Assembly: GCF_900111775.1 (NCBI RefSeq)
Contig: NZ_FOJJ01000037.1
Span: 186,001 to 250,000, forward strand
Reading direction: 5' to 3'
Length of the DNA stretch: 64,000 nucleotides
Origin: Desulfuromonas acetexigens
GTDB taxonomy: Bacteria > Desulfobacterota > Desulfuromonadia > Desulfuromonadales > Trichloromonadaceae
Shown: positions 42,493 through 51,927 of the stretch, in pieces
Layout of the letters: every line of letters starts with the position of its first letter
Numbering within the stretch: the stretch's first letter is position 1
Position numbers and translations under genes: made by a program
Notes under the pieces: model-generated
Database searches by the model: none
What the model was told of the DNA's origin: nothing
The model's input: only the letters and a program-made list of their open reading frames with translations

Positions 42493-42890
42493 CCCTCGGC
42501 GACCGGGATGATCCGCGCCAGCTTCATATCGACCATGCGAATGTGCTGAATCAGCCAGGCGAACAGGGCCTCGTTGGTTTCAACCAGCAAGTCGAAAGAG
42601 GCTCCGGACTCGTTGAATTGGCTCTGCCATTGCCACAAGCGCTTGATAAATCCCTGGTGTTGGTGCTGATGGTGGGCCATCTCCGGATAGATCGCCGTCG
42701 CCATCAGGGCCTCTTCGGCGGAAAAATGATAATGCACATATTCATCGAGAAAATCATACAACCGCCCGATTTCCTCCCGCCCCTTTCTGGCTCGGCAAGC
42801 ACTGATCAGGGCATTGAAGCGCTCGAACAGTTCCCGATGATGGGAATCGATCAGCGGATGTCCGACCGCATACTCCTCCGTCCATTCCAT
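42489..42890 (-). CDS. Bacteriohemerythrin
   Basis: 133 residues, one hemerythrin domain with the di-iron motif: [26 protein letters not shown] (HxxxE), [13 protein letters not shown] and the closing [11 protein letters not shown] (HxxxxD). It binds O2 at a di-iron site and may protect an anaerobe from oxygen. ATGA overlap with recQ; 12 bases downstream of the UbiD gene, same strand. Confidence 0.93.
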   Translation of the reverse strand: MEWTEEYAVGHPLIDSHHRELFERFNALISACRARKGREEIGRLYDFLDEYVHYHFSAEEALMATAIYPEMAHHQHQHQGFIKRLWQWQSQFNESGASFDLLVETNEALFAWLIQHIRMVDMKLARIIPVAEG

Positions 42891-42902
42891 GGAATACTCC
42901 TT

Positions 42903-44282
42903 TTACTTGTTTGCTGAAAACCCATATTCGTTCCAGCGTTCGTCAACCATTTCCATAATCTTCGCATCGGCAACCACTGGCTTACGCTTCTGGCGCACGG
43001 TCGCATCAATGACGACCCGCGAACCATGGATCTCAAGATCCCTATCCGCCCTGACGCAATTGAGAACATGCCAGTAGGAGGACGTCGGGTTTTGCACATC
43101 GACTTCGGAATTAAAAACAACCACGAGGCGTGAATTTTTGAAAAGCCAGTGTTTTTGTAGCTTCTGCAGAAGCAAACAGCCTTGCCCATCGGCTTCAGGC
43201 TTTACGGAGAGCAGGGCCGCGCCGTGATAGATTCCTTCAACCGGGAAATTAATGTCCTGCACTTCCGGACAATCGAGCTGCAACAGAGGGAGGAAAAGAC
43301 GCTCGCTGGCTTTTGCGAGATAGGCTGTTTCCATGGGCGGGGGACCAACTACGGTACAGGGGTAGAGCGGTCGCCGGCGTGTGGTCAGGGTAGTCAAATG
43401 AAAAACCGGCGCCGAGGCGGCGGGAACATAGTAGCCGGTGTGGTTTGCGAATGGCCCTTCTATGGCTGTTTCCGAGGGATGAAGGTAACCTTCCAATACG
43501 ATCTCCGCCGCTGCCGGTATCTGAAGATCGCAGCTCATACAGCGAACCATGGAAATGGGTTGCCGGCGTAAATAGCCGGCAAAGGCGACTTCATCGAGCC
43601 CCCCGGGAAGAGGAACGCCGGCAGTGTAAAGCAACGCCAGGTCACCACCCAAAGCTATGGCCATCGGCATGGCTTTTCCACGCGCCTGCCAGGAACGATA
43701 ATGGCGGGCACCGTCACTCTCTTCCGCCCAATGGATCGTCGCCCGACGTTCATCGAGAAGTTGCACCCGGTACATGCCGCAATTGCCTCGTCCCGTCCCT
43801 GCTTCGCGAGTGAAAACCAGTGGCAGAGTCAGGTAACGGCCTCCGTCGCCCGGCCAGGATCGCAGTGCCGGAATCTGAGCAAAAGACGCATTGTCGCGCT
43901 GGACGGTCTCCTGGCAACTGCCCTGCTTGATCAGCCGCGGCAACCCCGTCGGCGTGTCGATCAGGTGAGCGAGTCGGGCCTCTGCGCTCCCCTCTTCAAT
44001 CTTGTCCAAATCCCGGGCAATTCTCTGCGCCAACAGATCGAGGTTATCAGTCCACAATGCCCAGCCCATGCGTTTGACGGAGCCAAAGAGATTGGTGAGT
44101 ACGGGAATCTCGGACCCTTTCACCTTTTCGAAAAAGAGAGCCGGCCCCCCCCCGGGAAGTTTGCAGCAACGCTCCGTTATGGCGGCGATTTCCAGATCGG
44201 CGTCGACGGGAGTGTCGATCCGACGCAATTCGCCACACTCCTCCAACAAATCAACAAATCCCCGAATATCCTGCATCGACAT
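42903..44282 (-). CDS. UbiD-family prenylated-FMN decarboxylase
   Basis: 459 residues with UbiD motifs: SMQDIRGFVDLLEECGELRRID at the start, CGMYRVQLLDERRATIHW, LALLYTAGVPLPGGLDEVAFAGYLR, EGPFANHTGYYVP. The family uses prenylated FMN to decarboxylate aromatic or enoic acids. A quinone-biosynthesis role (UbiD or menaquinone-type) is the likeliest, given the nuo operon next to it, but other substrates are possible. ATG 44282 has AGGAG 8 bases upstream; the longer start (GTG) lacks this. Confidence 0.85.
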   Translation of the reverse strand: MSMQDIRGFVDLLEECGELRRIDTPVDADLEIAAITERCCKLPGGGPALFFEKVKGSEIPVLTNLFGSVKRMGWALWTDNLDLLAQRIARDLDKIEEGSAEARLAHLIDTPTGLPRLIKQGSCQETVQRDNASFAQIPALRSWPGDGGRYLTLPLVFTREAGTGRGNCGMYRVQLLDERRATIHWAEESDGARHYRSWQARGKAMPMAIALGGDLALLYTAGVPLPGGLDEVAFAGYLRRQPISMVRCMSCDLQIPAAAEIVLEGYLHPSETAIEGPFANHTGYYVPAASAPVFHLTTLTTRRRPLYPCTVVGPPPMETAYLAKASERLFLPLLQLDCPEVQDINFPVEGIYHGAALLSVKPEADGQGCLLLQKLQKHWLFKNSRLVVVFNSEVDVQNPTSSYWHVLNCVRADRDLEIHGSRVVIDATVRQKRKPVVADAKIMEMVDERWNEYGFSANK

Positions 44283-44352
44283 AGTAAACACTCCTGATTG
44301 TCCCCGATTCGGGCAAAAAACACTTCATCTTAACCTGTTTCACCGATCAAAG

Positions 44353-44386
44353 AGAAAAAAAAAGCCCCCGGCGCACCGGGGGCTTT
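44353..44386 (-). terminator. Rho-independent terminator of the nuo operon
   Basis: An 11-bp GC-rich stem AAAGCCCCCGG/CCGGGGGCTTT with a 4-base loop, followed on the minus strand by a T-run. Confidence 0.95.
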
Positions 44387-44409
44387 AAACCGCTTCGTAT
44401 CAGGAACGA

Positions 44410-45876
44410 TCAGAATATAGCAGATTTGGCCATTTCCATAATGCCCCCGGGCAGAATGCCGAGGTAAAGAACACCTATAATCGCCAGAACAATGGAGACA
44501 ACGGCGCCAACATTCATGGTTACCCAACCGAAATCCTCACCAGACTCCTTGAAGTACATGTAGACCATGACCCGCAGGTAGTAATAAAGGGAAACCGCCG
44601 AGTTGAGCATGGCAATTACCGCCAGCCAGATATAACCGGCTTTGATGGCACCGGAGAAGATATAGAATTTACCGACGAAACCAGCCATCGGCGGAACGCC
44701 CATGAGGGAGAAGAGGAAAATGGTCATCGCGACAGCCAGCAGGGGCTTCTTGTAACCAAAACCTGCAAAACCTTCGAGAGTGAGATTGTCCTCGCCTTTC
44801 TTGCCGGCCAGAACCAGCACGGCGAAAGCACCGAGATTCATGAAGGTATAGGCGAGCATGTAGAAGAGGATACCCGACATGCCGATTTCATTGGCAGCAA
44901 CGATACCGACCAAGGCATAGCCGGCATGAGCGATAGACGAGTAAGCCAGCATTCTCTTGAGATTGGTCTGGTAGATCGCGATCACGTTACCAATGGTCAT
45001 GGTCAGGACTGCGAGAATCCAGAGCAGCGAGGTCCATTCATCCTGAAGACCACCGAGCCCCAGAGTCAGGATACGCATTAAAGCGGCAAAAGCGGCAGCT
45101 TTCGGTCCGGCACTCATAAAGGCCGTGATCGGAGTCGGAGCGCCCTGGTAGACATCGGGAGTCCACATGTGGAAAGGCGCAACGGCAATCTTGAACAGGA
45201 AGCCCGTGCTGAGGAGCAGCATCCCGGCAACGGTCAAGGGGTTGGAGAGCTCAGCAGGATTGGCGCTGAGATAGATACCGATATCCGCAACGTTAGTCGT
45301 TCCGGTAACACCGTAGATCAGAGCAATACCGTAAAGCAGGAAACCGGTGGAAAAAGCCCCAAGCAGGAAATACTTAAGGCCGGCCTCGCTGGAGTCCACG
45401 CGATTGCGGAGAAAACCGGCAAGGATATACAGGGAAACCGAAAGAACCTCGAGACCAAGGAAAATGGTCATCATGTCGGTGCCCGACGCCATCCACATCG
45501 CCCCGGCAGTGGTAAAGAGAATCAACGGATAGTATTCGCCGACATTGAACTCTTCACGCTTGAGAAAGCCATCGGACATCAGGATGGAGAGTCCCGCAGC
45601 GATCAGGAAAGTAAAGTTGAAGAAGGTGGCGAAATTATCCAAGGCCACATGCCCGGCAAAGCCGAACCTGGGATCATTCCAGGCCCCAAGGCAAAAGAAA
45701 CCGGTAATGACCAAGGCACCCAAGCTCAACCAGCAAATGAGCGAGGATTTCCCACGCGGCAAAAAGACATTGACCAGCAGAAGCGCCATAGCACAACAGC
45801 TCAGCACCAGCGATGGCATAATGGCCGCAAAGTTGACATTCTGCATGGCGGTTTGCACCAGATTTTCCATGGACAT
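44410..45876 (-). CDS. nuoN: NADH-quinone oxidoreductase subunit N
   Basis: 488 residues, about 14 TMs, antiporter-like complex I subunit: SDGFLKREEFNVGEYYPLILFTTAGAMWMASG, KIAVAPFHMWTPDVYQGAPTPITAFMS and GVPPMAGFVGKFYIF. It forms part of the proton-pumping membrane arm. GGAGG precedes the start; the start may be either of two ATGs two codons apart. Last of the operon, just before the terminator. Confidence 0.95.
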   Translation of the reverse strand: MSMENLVQTAMQNVNFAAIMPSLVLSCCAMALLLVNVFLPRGKSSLICWLSLGALVITGFFCLGAWNDPRFGFAGHVALDNFATFFNFTFLIAAGLSILMSDGFLKREEFNVGEYYPLILFTTAGAMWMASGTDMMTIFLGLEVLSVSLYILAGFLRNRVDSSEAGLKYFLLGAFSTGFLLYGIALIYGVTGTTNVADIGIYLSANPAELSNPLTVAGMLLLSTGFLFKIAVAPFHMWTPDVYQGAPTPITAFMSAGPKAAAFAALMRILTLGLGGLQDEWTSLLWILAVLTMTIGNVIAIYQTNLKRMLAYSSIAHAGYALVGIVAANEIGMSGILFYMLAYTFMNLGAFAVLVLAGKKGEDNLTLEGFAGFGYKKPLLAVAMTIFLFSLMGVPPMAGFVGKFYIFSGAIKAGYIWLAVIAMLNSAVSLYYYLRVMVYMYFKESGEDFGWVTMNVGAVVSIVLAIIGVLYLGILPGGIMEMAKSAIF

Positions 45877-45918
45877 GCTCCTCCGGAAGCGGTTTGAACT
45901 TTATTCAAAAAAACTTGA

Positions 45919-47472
45919 TTATTTAAGTTCCAGATGGCCGGGAATGACGTTCTCGACCATAGCCACCTGCTGCTTTCCTTTGACCTGCTGAATGAGCTGA
46001 TCAACAGCCGGATTCATCTTGTCGAAGAAGGTGTTCGGATAAACACCGATCCAGAAGACGAAGAGTAAAAGAGGCAGCATCAAGGCGACTTCACGAGCGG
46101 AGAGGTCCTTCAGTTTCTGATTAGCAGGATTACTCAATTCGCCAAACATGACCCGCTGGAACATCCAGAGCATATAAACAGCGGCCAGAATGACCCCAGT
46201 CGTTGCAAAGACACCGAACCAGCGCAACTCACTCTCATAGGCCCCCATCAGAATAAGGAACTCACCGACAAAGCCGTTGGTCCCGGGCAAGCCAACCGAG
46301 GAAAGGGTCATGATCATAAAGATCGTGGCGAATACCGGCATCTGCTTGGCCAAACCGCCGAACTCGTTAATGGCACGGGTATGTCGACGCTCGTAGATAA
46401 AGCCAACGATAAGGAAGAGCGCGCCAGTTGAAATCCCGTGGTTGATCATTTGGATAATACCGCCCGACCAGCCTTGAGTATTCATGGCGAAAATACCGAG
46501 CATGACAAAACCAAGGTGGGAAACCGATGAGTAGGCCACCAGTTTTTTCACATCGTCTTGCATCATCGCCACCAGCGCACCATAAATGATGCCGATGACC
46601 GCCAAGAGGGACAAGAAAGGAATAAACTGTTGTGTCGCTTCAGGGAAGAGCGGAATGGCGAAGCGAATATAACCATAAGTACCCATCTTCAACATAATAG
46701 CGGCCAGAATTACCGAGCCAGCGGTGGGCGCTTCGGTATGGGCATCAGGCAACCAAGTATGCACCGGGAACATGGGAACTTTGATCGCGAAGCTGAAGGC
46801 AAAAGCCAGGAACAGCCAGGTTTGAGCTTCGGGAGAGATGCTCAGTTTGTAGAAGTCAATGATACTGAACCCCGCCACTTCAACACCGGATTGGATGGCG
46901 TGATAGTAAACGTAGATGATGGCTACCAGCATCAGCAATGAACCGACAGCGGTGAAGATAAAGAACTTAACCGCAGCATAGATACGGTTCTTACCGCCCC
47001 AGATACCGATCATGAAGTACATGGGAATCAGCATCAGTTCCCAGAAAACATAAAACAGGAACAGGTCGAGGGAGATAAAGGCACCGAGCATGGCGGTTTC
47101 GAGAAGCAGAGTCAGCGCCATAAACCCTTTGATGTTTTTATCTACCGCATGCCACGTCGAGAGAACGGCGATCGGCATGATGAAAGTCGTCAGGATAACC
47201 AACCAGAGGCTGATGCCATCGACTCCCACGTTGTAGTTCATCTGGAAATAATCACCGATGCTGATCCACTGAGCGAATTCAGTATAATGCATCGCCCCAG
47301 AGGTCTTGAACACATCATCAAAAGCCAAGGGGAGGCTGATGAAGAAGGTGATAATTGTAATAAGCAGTGTGAAGCCCTTGAGCAGATTTCCATTGCCCTT
47401 GGGAAGTGCCAGGACAACTAGCATACCCAAGATTGGAAAGAATGTCATCAGGCTAAGAAGATGTTCAGTCAT
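45919..47472 (-). CDS. nuoM: NADH-quinone oxidoreductase subunit M
   Basis: 517 residues, about 14 TMs: FYVFWELMLIPMYFMIGIWGG, VPMFPVHTWLPDAHTEAPTAGSVILAAIMLKMGTYGYIRF and GLPGTNGFVGEFLILMG. Antiporter-like subunit of the complex I membrane arm, with conserved Lys in TM helices for proton transfer. Normal length for the family. Confidence 0.95.
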   Translation of the reverse strand: MTEHLLSLMTFFPILGMLVVLALPKGNGNLLKGFTLLITIITFFISLPLAFDDVFKTSGAMHYTEFAQWISIGDYFQMNYNVGVDGISLWLVILTTFIMPIAVLSTWHAVDKNIKGFMALTLLLETAMLGAFISLDLFLFYVFWELMLIPMYFMIGIWGGKNRIYAAVKFFIFTAVGSLLMLVAIIYVYYHAIQSGVEVAGFSIIDFYKLSISPEAQTWLFLAFAFSFAIKVPMFPVHTWLPDAHTEAPTAGSVILAAIMLKMGTYGYIRFAIPLFPEATQQFIPFLSLLAVIGIIYGALVAMMQDDVKKLVAYSSVSHLGFVMLGIFAMNTQGWSGGIIQMINHGISTGALFLIVGFIYERRHTRAINEFGGLAKQMPVFATIFMIMTLSSVGLPGTNGFVGEFLILMGAYESELRWFGVFATTGVILAAVYMLWMFQRVMFGELSNPANQKLKDLSAREVALMLPLLLFVFWIGVYPNTFFDKMNPAVDQLIQQVKGKQQVAMVENVIPGHLELK

Positions 47473-47517
47473 GAGATTTCGCTCCTTGTTTCAACAATCG
47501 CAGAATGGCCAGCGTTC

Positions 47518-49497
47518 TTACCTGAAGACGTAGAATGCGAGAATGGCAACCACACCCAACGCCATAGTCATGGCATAGTTATGGGCAAAGCCAGTCTGGG
47601 TGTAACGCAGCGCATTGGAGAAAACATTGATCAACTTGCCGATGCCGTTGACAGCCCCATCTACAACTCGGACATCAAACCCTTTCCAGCAGAAAGTACC
47701 GATCTTTTTCGTGGGATTAACAACAAGGGCATCATAAAGCTCATCGACGTACCATTTGTTGAAAACCGCTCGCCAGAGGCCAGTGAAGGAGGCAACAAAC
47801 TTGCCGGGGAGGGCGGGGTTTTTAATGTACATGATGTAGGCCAGGAAGATCCCGCAAAGAGCGATACCTACGGAGACTCCCATCAAGCCGAACTCGGCAG
47901 CGGGGCTGCCATGAGCGGAAATATTATAAAGATCCTGGGTAGGCTTGAAGACCGGAGCAAGGAAGTCCCCGAAGTAGTTGGGAATATTCCCAAAAGTGTG
48001 ACCGATGACTGCGGGAATGCCGATATAGCCACCCACAACGGCGAGCAAACCCAATACCATCAACGGGATGGTGATGACCAGGGGAGACTCATGGACATGA
48101 TCTTTCGCCTTGGCATGGGTCCGCTGTTCACCGAAGAAAGTCATGAAGACCAGGCGGAACATGTAAAAGGCGGTCATACCAGCGGCACAGGCGCCAAGGA
48201 CCCAGAGAGCGACATGACCGCGGGTCGAGGCGAAAGACCACCAGAGGATCTCGTCCTTGGAGAAGAAGCCTGAGAAACCGGGAATACCGGCAATGGCAAT
48301 GGTCGAAACCAGGAAGGTGAGGAACGTGATCGGCATTTTCTTGCGCAGACCACCCATGTTCCGCATGTCCTGGGCATCGTCATGAAGATGCGCGTGATGA
48401 TAGGCATGATGCATGGCGTGAATGACCGAACCGGAACCAAGGAAGAGACAGGCCTTGAAGAAGGCGTGGGTCATGAGGTGGAAAATACCGGCGGTAAAGG
48501 CACCAACACCCATGGCCAGGAACATGTAGCCCAACTGGGAGACCGTGGAGTAGGCCAGAACCCGCTTGATATCGTTTTGGGCAAGACCGATGCTGGCGGA
48601 AAAGAGAGCCGTTACACCACCGACGACAGCGATAACCATCATGGTGTCAGGAGACAAGGCGAAGAGCGGATTCATCCGGCCGATCATGTACACACCGGCG
48701 GTAACCATGGTTGCCGCATGGATCAGAGCGGAGACCGGGGTCGGACCTTCCATGGCGTCTGGCAACCAGGTATAGAGAGGAATTTGCGCTGACTTACCAG
48801 TACAACCCAGGAAGAAGCAGAGAGTAACCAGGGTAACTACCGAGCTGCCCATGCCGAGGAGATGAGCATTCTGGCCGATTTCCAGGAAATTCACAGTCCA
48901 TACGCCGTGGCTGCCCAGCGTCCAGTAGAGCACAAAGAGACCGATCAGGAATCCGAAGTCGCCGACCCGGTTGACCACGAAGGCCTTTTTGGCGGCATCA
49001 CTGGCGCTCTTCTTATGAAAGTAATAACCAATCAGCAGATAGGAACAGAGGCCAACACCTTCCCAACCGATAAACATGACAACCGCGTTGCTGCCGGTAA
49101 CGAGCATCAACATGGCAAAGGCAAAAAGATTCAAGTAAGAAAAGTAGCGATAGAATCCTTCTTCACCATGCATATAACCAATGGAATACAGGTGAATCAG
49201 CGAACCGACACCAGTAACGACGAGCAGCATGACTGCTGTGAGGGGGTCGAACAGAAAACCCCAGTCGACCTGCAGCTGACCGACGGAAATCCACGAAGCA
49301 AGAACGATTTCATGCGTCTTGACCGTGTCTCCGAGCAACTGAAAGAAATACTTGCAGGAGAGGACGAAGGAGGAGACCATGGCCAGAGTACCAATGCCGC
49401 CAATGATCTTCTCGTTCTTGATCTTCTTGCCTAAAAGGCCGTTGATCAAGCACCCCAACAGTGGGAAAAATGGGATCAGCCATAGTTTGTCGTACAT
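47518..49497 (-). CDS. nuoL: NADH-quinone oxidoreductase subunit L
   Basis: 659 residues, about 16 TMs including the long C-terminal lateral helix. Motifs: IGYMHGEEGFYRYFSYLNLFAFAMLMLVTGSN, SAQIPLYTWLPDAMEGPTPVSALIHAATMVTAGVYMI and the His-rich loop HHAYHHAHLHDDAQDMRNMGGL. It is the distal proton-pumping subunit. The C-terminal GTFCWKGFDVRVVDGAVNGIGKL is the usual anchor region. Confidence 0.95.
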   Translation of the reverse strand: MYDKLWLIPFFPLLGCLINGLLGKKIKNEKIIGGIGTLAMVSSFVLSCKYFFQLLGDTVKTHEIVLASWISVGQLQVDWGFLFDPLTAVMLLVVTGVGSLIHLYSIGYMHGEEGFYRYFSYLNLFAFAMLMLVTGSNAVVMFIGWEGVGLCSYLLIGYYFHKKSASDAAKKAFVVNRVGDFGFLIGLFVLYWTLGSHGVWTVNFLEIGQNAHLLGMGSSVVTLVTLCFFLGCTGKSAQIPLYTWLPDAMEGPTPVSALIHAATMVTAGVYMIGRMNPLFALSPDTMMVIAVVGGVTALFSASIGLAQNDIKRVLAYSTVSQLGYMFLAMGVGAFTAGIFHLMTHAFFKACLFLGSGSVIHAMHHAYHHAHLHDDAQDMRNMGGLRKKMPITFLTFLVSTIAIAGIPGFSGFFSKDEILWWSFASTRGHVALWVLGACAAGMTAFYMFRLVFMTFFGEQRTHAKAKDHVHESPLVITIPLMVLGLLAVVGGYIGIPAVIGHTFGNIPNYFGDFLAPVFKPTQDLYNISAHGSPAAEFGLMGVSVGIALCGIFLAYIMYIKNPALPGKFVASFTGLWRAVFNKWYVDELYDALVVNPTKKIGTFCWKGFDVRVVDGAVNGIGKLINVFSNALRYTQTGFAHNYAMTMALGVVAILAFYVFR

Positions 49498-49545
49498 CTA
49501 AGTCTCCTCTAAGCAGATTAAGCCTCTACACGGAAGCTACGAAAT

Positions 49546-49854
49546 TTACCATTTCAGCAGATTGAAGTCTTCCACGTCGATCGACTCCTTATGCTTGAAG
49601 AAGGCGATCATGAGAGCCAGACCGACTGCTGCCTCAGCGGCGGCCACGGTCATAACGAAGAAGACGAAAACCTGCCCATCCATGTTGCCAAGGAAATGGG
49701 AGAGGGCAATGAACGACAGGTTGACGCCATTGAGCATCAGTTCGATACACATAAAGACGACGATGGCATTTCTCCGGGTGAGAACCCCAATGGTTCCCAG
49801 CGAAAAGAGAATGGCGCTGACAACAAGATAATGGTGCACAGTTACGGTAAACAT
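49546..49854 (-). CDS. nuoK: NADH-quinone oxidoreductase subunit K
   Basis: 102 residues, three TMs, with the two conserved membrane glutamates: Glu38 (FMCIELMLN) and Glu74 ([12 protein letters not shown]). Both form the proton pathway of the membrane arm. Full-length. Confidence 0.95.
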   Translation of the reverse strand: MFTVTVHHYLVVSAILFSLGTIGVLTRRNAIVVFMCIELMLNGVNLSFIALSHFLGNMDGQVFVFFVMTVAAAEAAVGLALMIAFFKHKESIDVEDFNLLKW

Positions 49855-49879
49855 GACTTATCTCCTGTCCAAAGTATGA

Positions 49880-50383
49880 CTAAACTTCTCTTTTGGTCAG
49901 CACCACAGCGCCAACAATCGCTACCAGAAGAAGAATTGAGGCAATCTCAAAGGGCAGCAGGAAGTTGGTGAACATCGCCTGACCGATCAGCTCAGTGTGT
50001 CCAACCTGCGCAACCACTTCCTTGGTGATTTCACCTTGGACTGTCGTGGTTTCACCACCTTTGAGGAAAGTCATCGCCAGCAACATCATCAACGCGCCAA
50101 CCACGGACCCCCAAGCAATACAGTGAGAAGTCCGCGCTTGTACGGCCGTACCGAGGTTGAGCAACATGATTACGAAGATAATCAGTACGATGATCGCCCC
50201 CGCATATACCATGATCTGGATGGCGGCCATAAAAGGCGCATGCAGCATGACATAGAAGATAGCCAGACAGAAAAAGGTCATCACCAGTGAAATTGCACTG
50301 TTGATTGGACTCTTGCATGTAATGACCATTATTCCGGATAAGACCGCGACCAGGGCGACCAGATAGAAAAATAGAAGTTCCAT
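49880..50383 (-). CDS. nuoJ: NADH-quinone oxidoreductase subunit J
   Basis: 167 residues, five TMs: LVALVAVLSGIMVITCKSPINSAISLVMTFFCLAIFYVMLHAPFMAAIQIMVYAGAIIVLIIFVIMLLNL, with AGAI in the pi-bulge helix that controls the E-channel. Slightly shorter than E. coli NuoJ, within the family range. Confidence 0.94.
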   Translation of the reverse strand: MELLFFYLVALVAVLSGIMVITCKSPINSAISLVMTFFCLAIFYVMLHAPFMAAIQIMVYAGAIIVLIIFVIMLLNLGTAVQARTSHCIAWGSVVGALMMLLAMTFLKGGETTTVQGEITKEVVAQVGHTELIGQAMFTNFLLPFEIASILLLVAIVGAVVLTKREV

Positions 50384-50404
50384 GGTTTCAACGCTCCTAT
50401 TCGG

Positions 50405-50800
50405 TTACTTGAGAAGTCTCTCTTTGGTGAAGGCAAAGTCTTCACGCTTATAATCAGCCAGTTCGTATGCACCGGTCATCTCGATTGCTTCTACCGGACA
50501 AGCCTCAACACAGTAGCCGCAAAAGATACACCGAAGCAGATCGATCTGGTACACCTTGGGATACTTCTCGCCTTTCTCATTCTCTGCCGCCTCGACTGTA
50601 ATGCATTTCGCGGGGCAGACCGTCGGGCAAAGATAACAGGCGACACACTTCTCCCGATCCTGAGTAGGTACCAGCCGATGAAGGCCACGGAAACGATCGG
50701 ATACCTTCAGCCTGACCGTCGGATATTGCACCGTTGTAAGCTTGCTTGGCGCCAGATGCTTGGCAGTGATGATCAGACCTTGAATTAATGCTTTAAACAT
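50405..50800 (-). CDS. nuoI: NADH-quinone oxidoreductase subunit I (2[4Fe-4S])
   Basis: 131 residues, shorter than the ~180 of E. coli. Two clusters: Cys52/55/58/62 and Cys91/94/97/101. It passes electrons from the peripheral arm to NuoB. The short form lacks the extra C-terminal tail; both cluster motifs are intact. Confidence 0.95.
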   Translation of the reverse strand: MFKALIQGLIITAKHLAPSKLTTVQYPTVRLKVSDRFRGLHRLVPTQDREKCVACYLCPTVCPAKCITVEAAENEKGEKYPKVYQIDLLRCIFCGYCVEACPVEAIEMTGAYELADYKREDFAFTKERLLK

Positions 50801-50829
50801 GGGTCCATCCTCTTGTTATGGTGATGTGA

Positions 50830-51873
50830 TTACTGTAACAGAACAACGACCAGGCCGGTCACCACGATATTGGCCAACGCCAAAGGCAGGAACACTTTCC
50901 ATCCCATAAACATCAATTGATCGTATCTTACACGAGGGTAGGTGGCGCGAATCCACATGAAAAACATCACAAAACCTACAATCTTGATCAGGATGTTAAT
51001 AAACCCGGGGAAGGGGCCGGACCAACCACCGAGGAACAGAGTGGCGATAAGGGCCGAAATCACGATCATGTTGGCATATTCAGCCATGAAGAAGAGAGCA
51101 TACTTCATAGAGGAATATTCCGTACAGAAACCGGAAACCAACTCGCTTTCACATTCAGGCAAGTCGAAGGGAGTACGGTTGATTTCAGCCAGGCTGGTCA
51201 CCGTAAAGAGGACAAAAGCCAAGGGTTGACTAAACACATACCAGTTAGGCAGGAAGCTGATCACACCCCAGAGAGGCTCCATCTGCAGTTCAACAATCTT
51301 CCGCAGACTCAGAGTCTCGGAAAGCATGAAAACTGAGATGATGGAGAGGGCGGCCGCCAACTCATAAGAGATCATCTGGGCTGCGGAACGAATGCCACCC
51401 AGCAAGGAAAATTTGTTGTTAGAAGCCCAACCCGCCAAAACGATCCCGTAGATACCCAAGCCGGCCATAGCCAGAACATAGAGGATACCGACGTTCAGAT
51501 CGGTGATCTGCTGGGGGATGATAAAGTTGTTGATCACCAGATCAGGTCCGAAAGGCACGACCGCCATGGTGATAAAGGCCGGGATACAGATCATCATGGG
51601 CGCCAGGATGAACGGAACCTTACTGGCCTGCGACGGAATAATGTCTTCCTTGAAGAAAAGCTTCAAGCCGTCGGCAATGGGTTGCAGCAAGCCATGCCAA
51701 CCGGTCCGCATGGGACCCAGTCGGGTCTGCATGTGGCCAATCAGTTTCCGCTCCAACCATGTCGCATAGGCGACCATGAGAATGACGACTACAAAGACAG
51801 CAAGAATCTTTACAATCATCGATCCGAGAAAAAGGGGCCAGTTGTTCGAGAGGCTCAACAGTTCAGGCGTCAT
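50830..51873 (-). CDS. nuoH: NADH-quinone oxidoreductase subunit H
   Basis: 347 residues, eight TMs: ATWLERKLIGHMQTRLGPMRTGWHGLLQPIADGLKLFFKED at the quinone-site loop, TSLAEINRTPFDLPECESELVSGFCTEYSSMKYALFFMAEYANM with the conserved acidic residues. It links the peripheral arm to the antiporter subunits. Preceded by the inserted TPR gene rather than nuoG. Confidence 0.95.
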   Translation of the reverse strand: MTPELLSLSNNWPLFLGSMIVKILAVFVVVILMVAYATWLERKLIGHMQTRLGPMRTGWHGLLQPIADGLKLFFKEDIIPSQASKVPFILAPMMICIPAFITMAVVPFGPDLVINNFIIPQQITDLNVGILYVLAMAGLGIYGIVLAGWASNNKFSLLGGIRSAAQMISYELAAALSIISVFMLSETLSLRKIVELQMEPLWGVISFLPNWYVFSQPLAFVLFTVTSLAEINRTPFDLPECESELVSGFCTEYSSMKYALFFMAEYANMIVISALIATLFLGGWSGPFPGFINILIKIVGFVMFFMWIRATYPRVRYDQLMFMGWKVFLPLALANIVVTGLVVVLLQ

Positions 51874-51927
51874 GACAATCCTCTTCCTTGACTGATTTAG
51901 GACAACTTACGCGCAACAAATAAACGG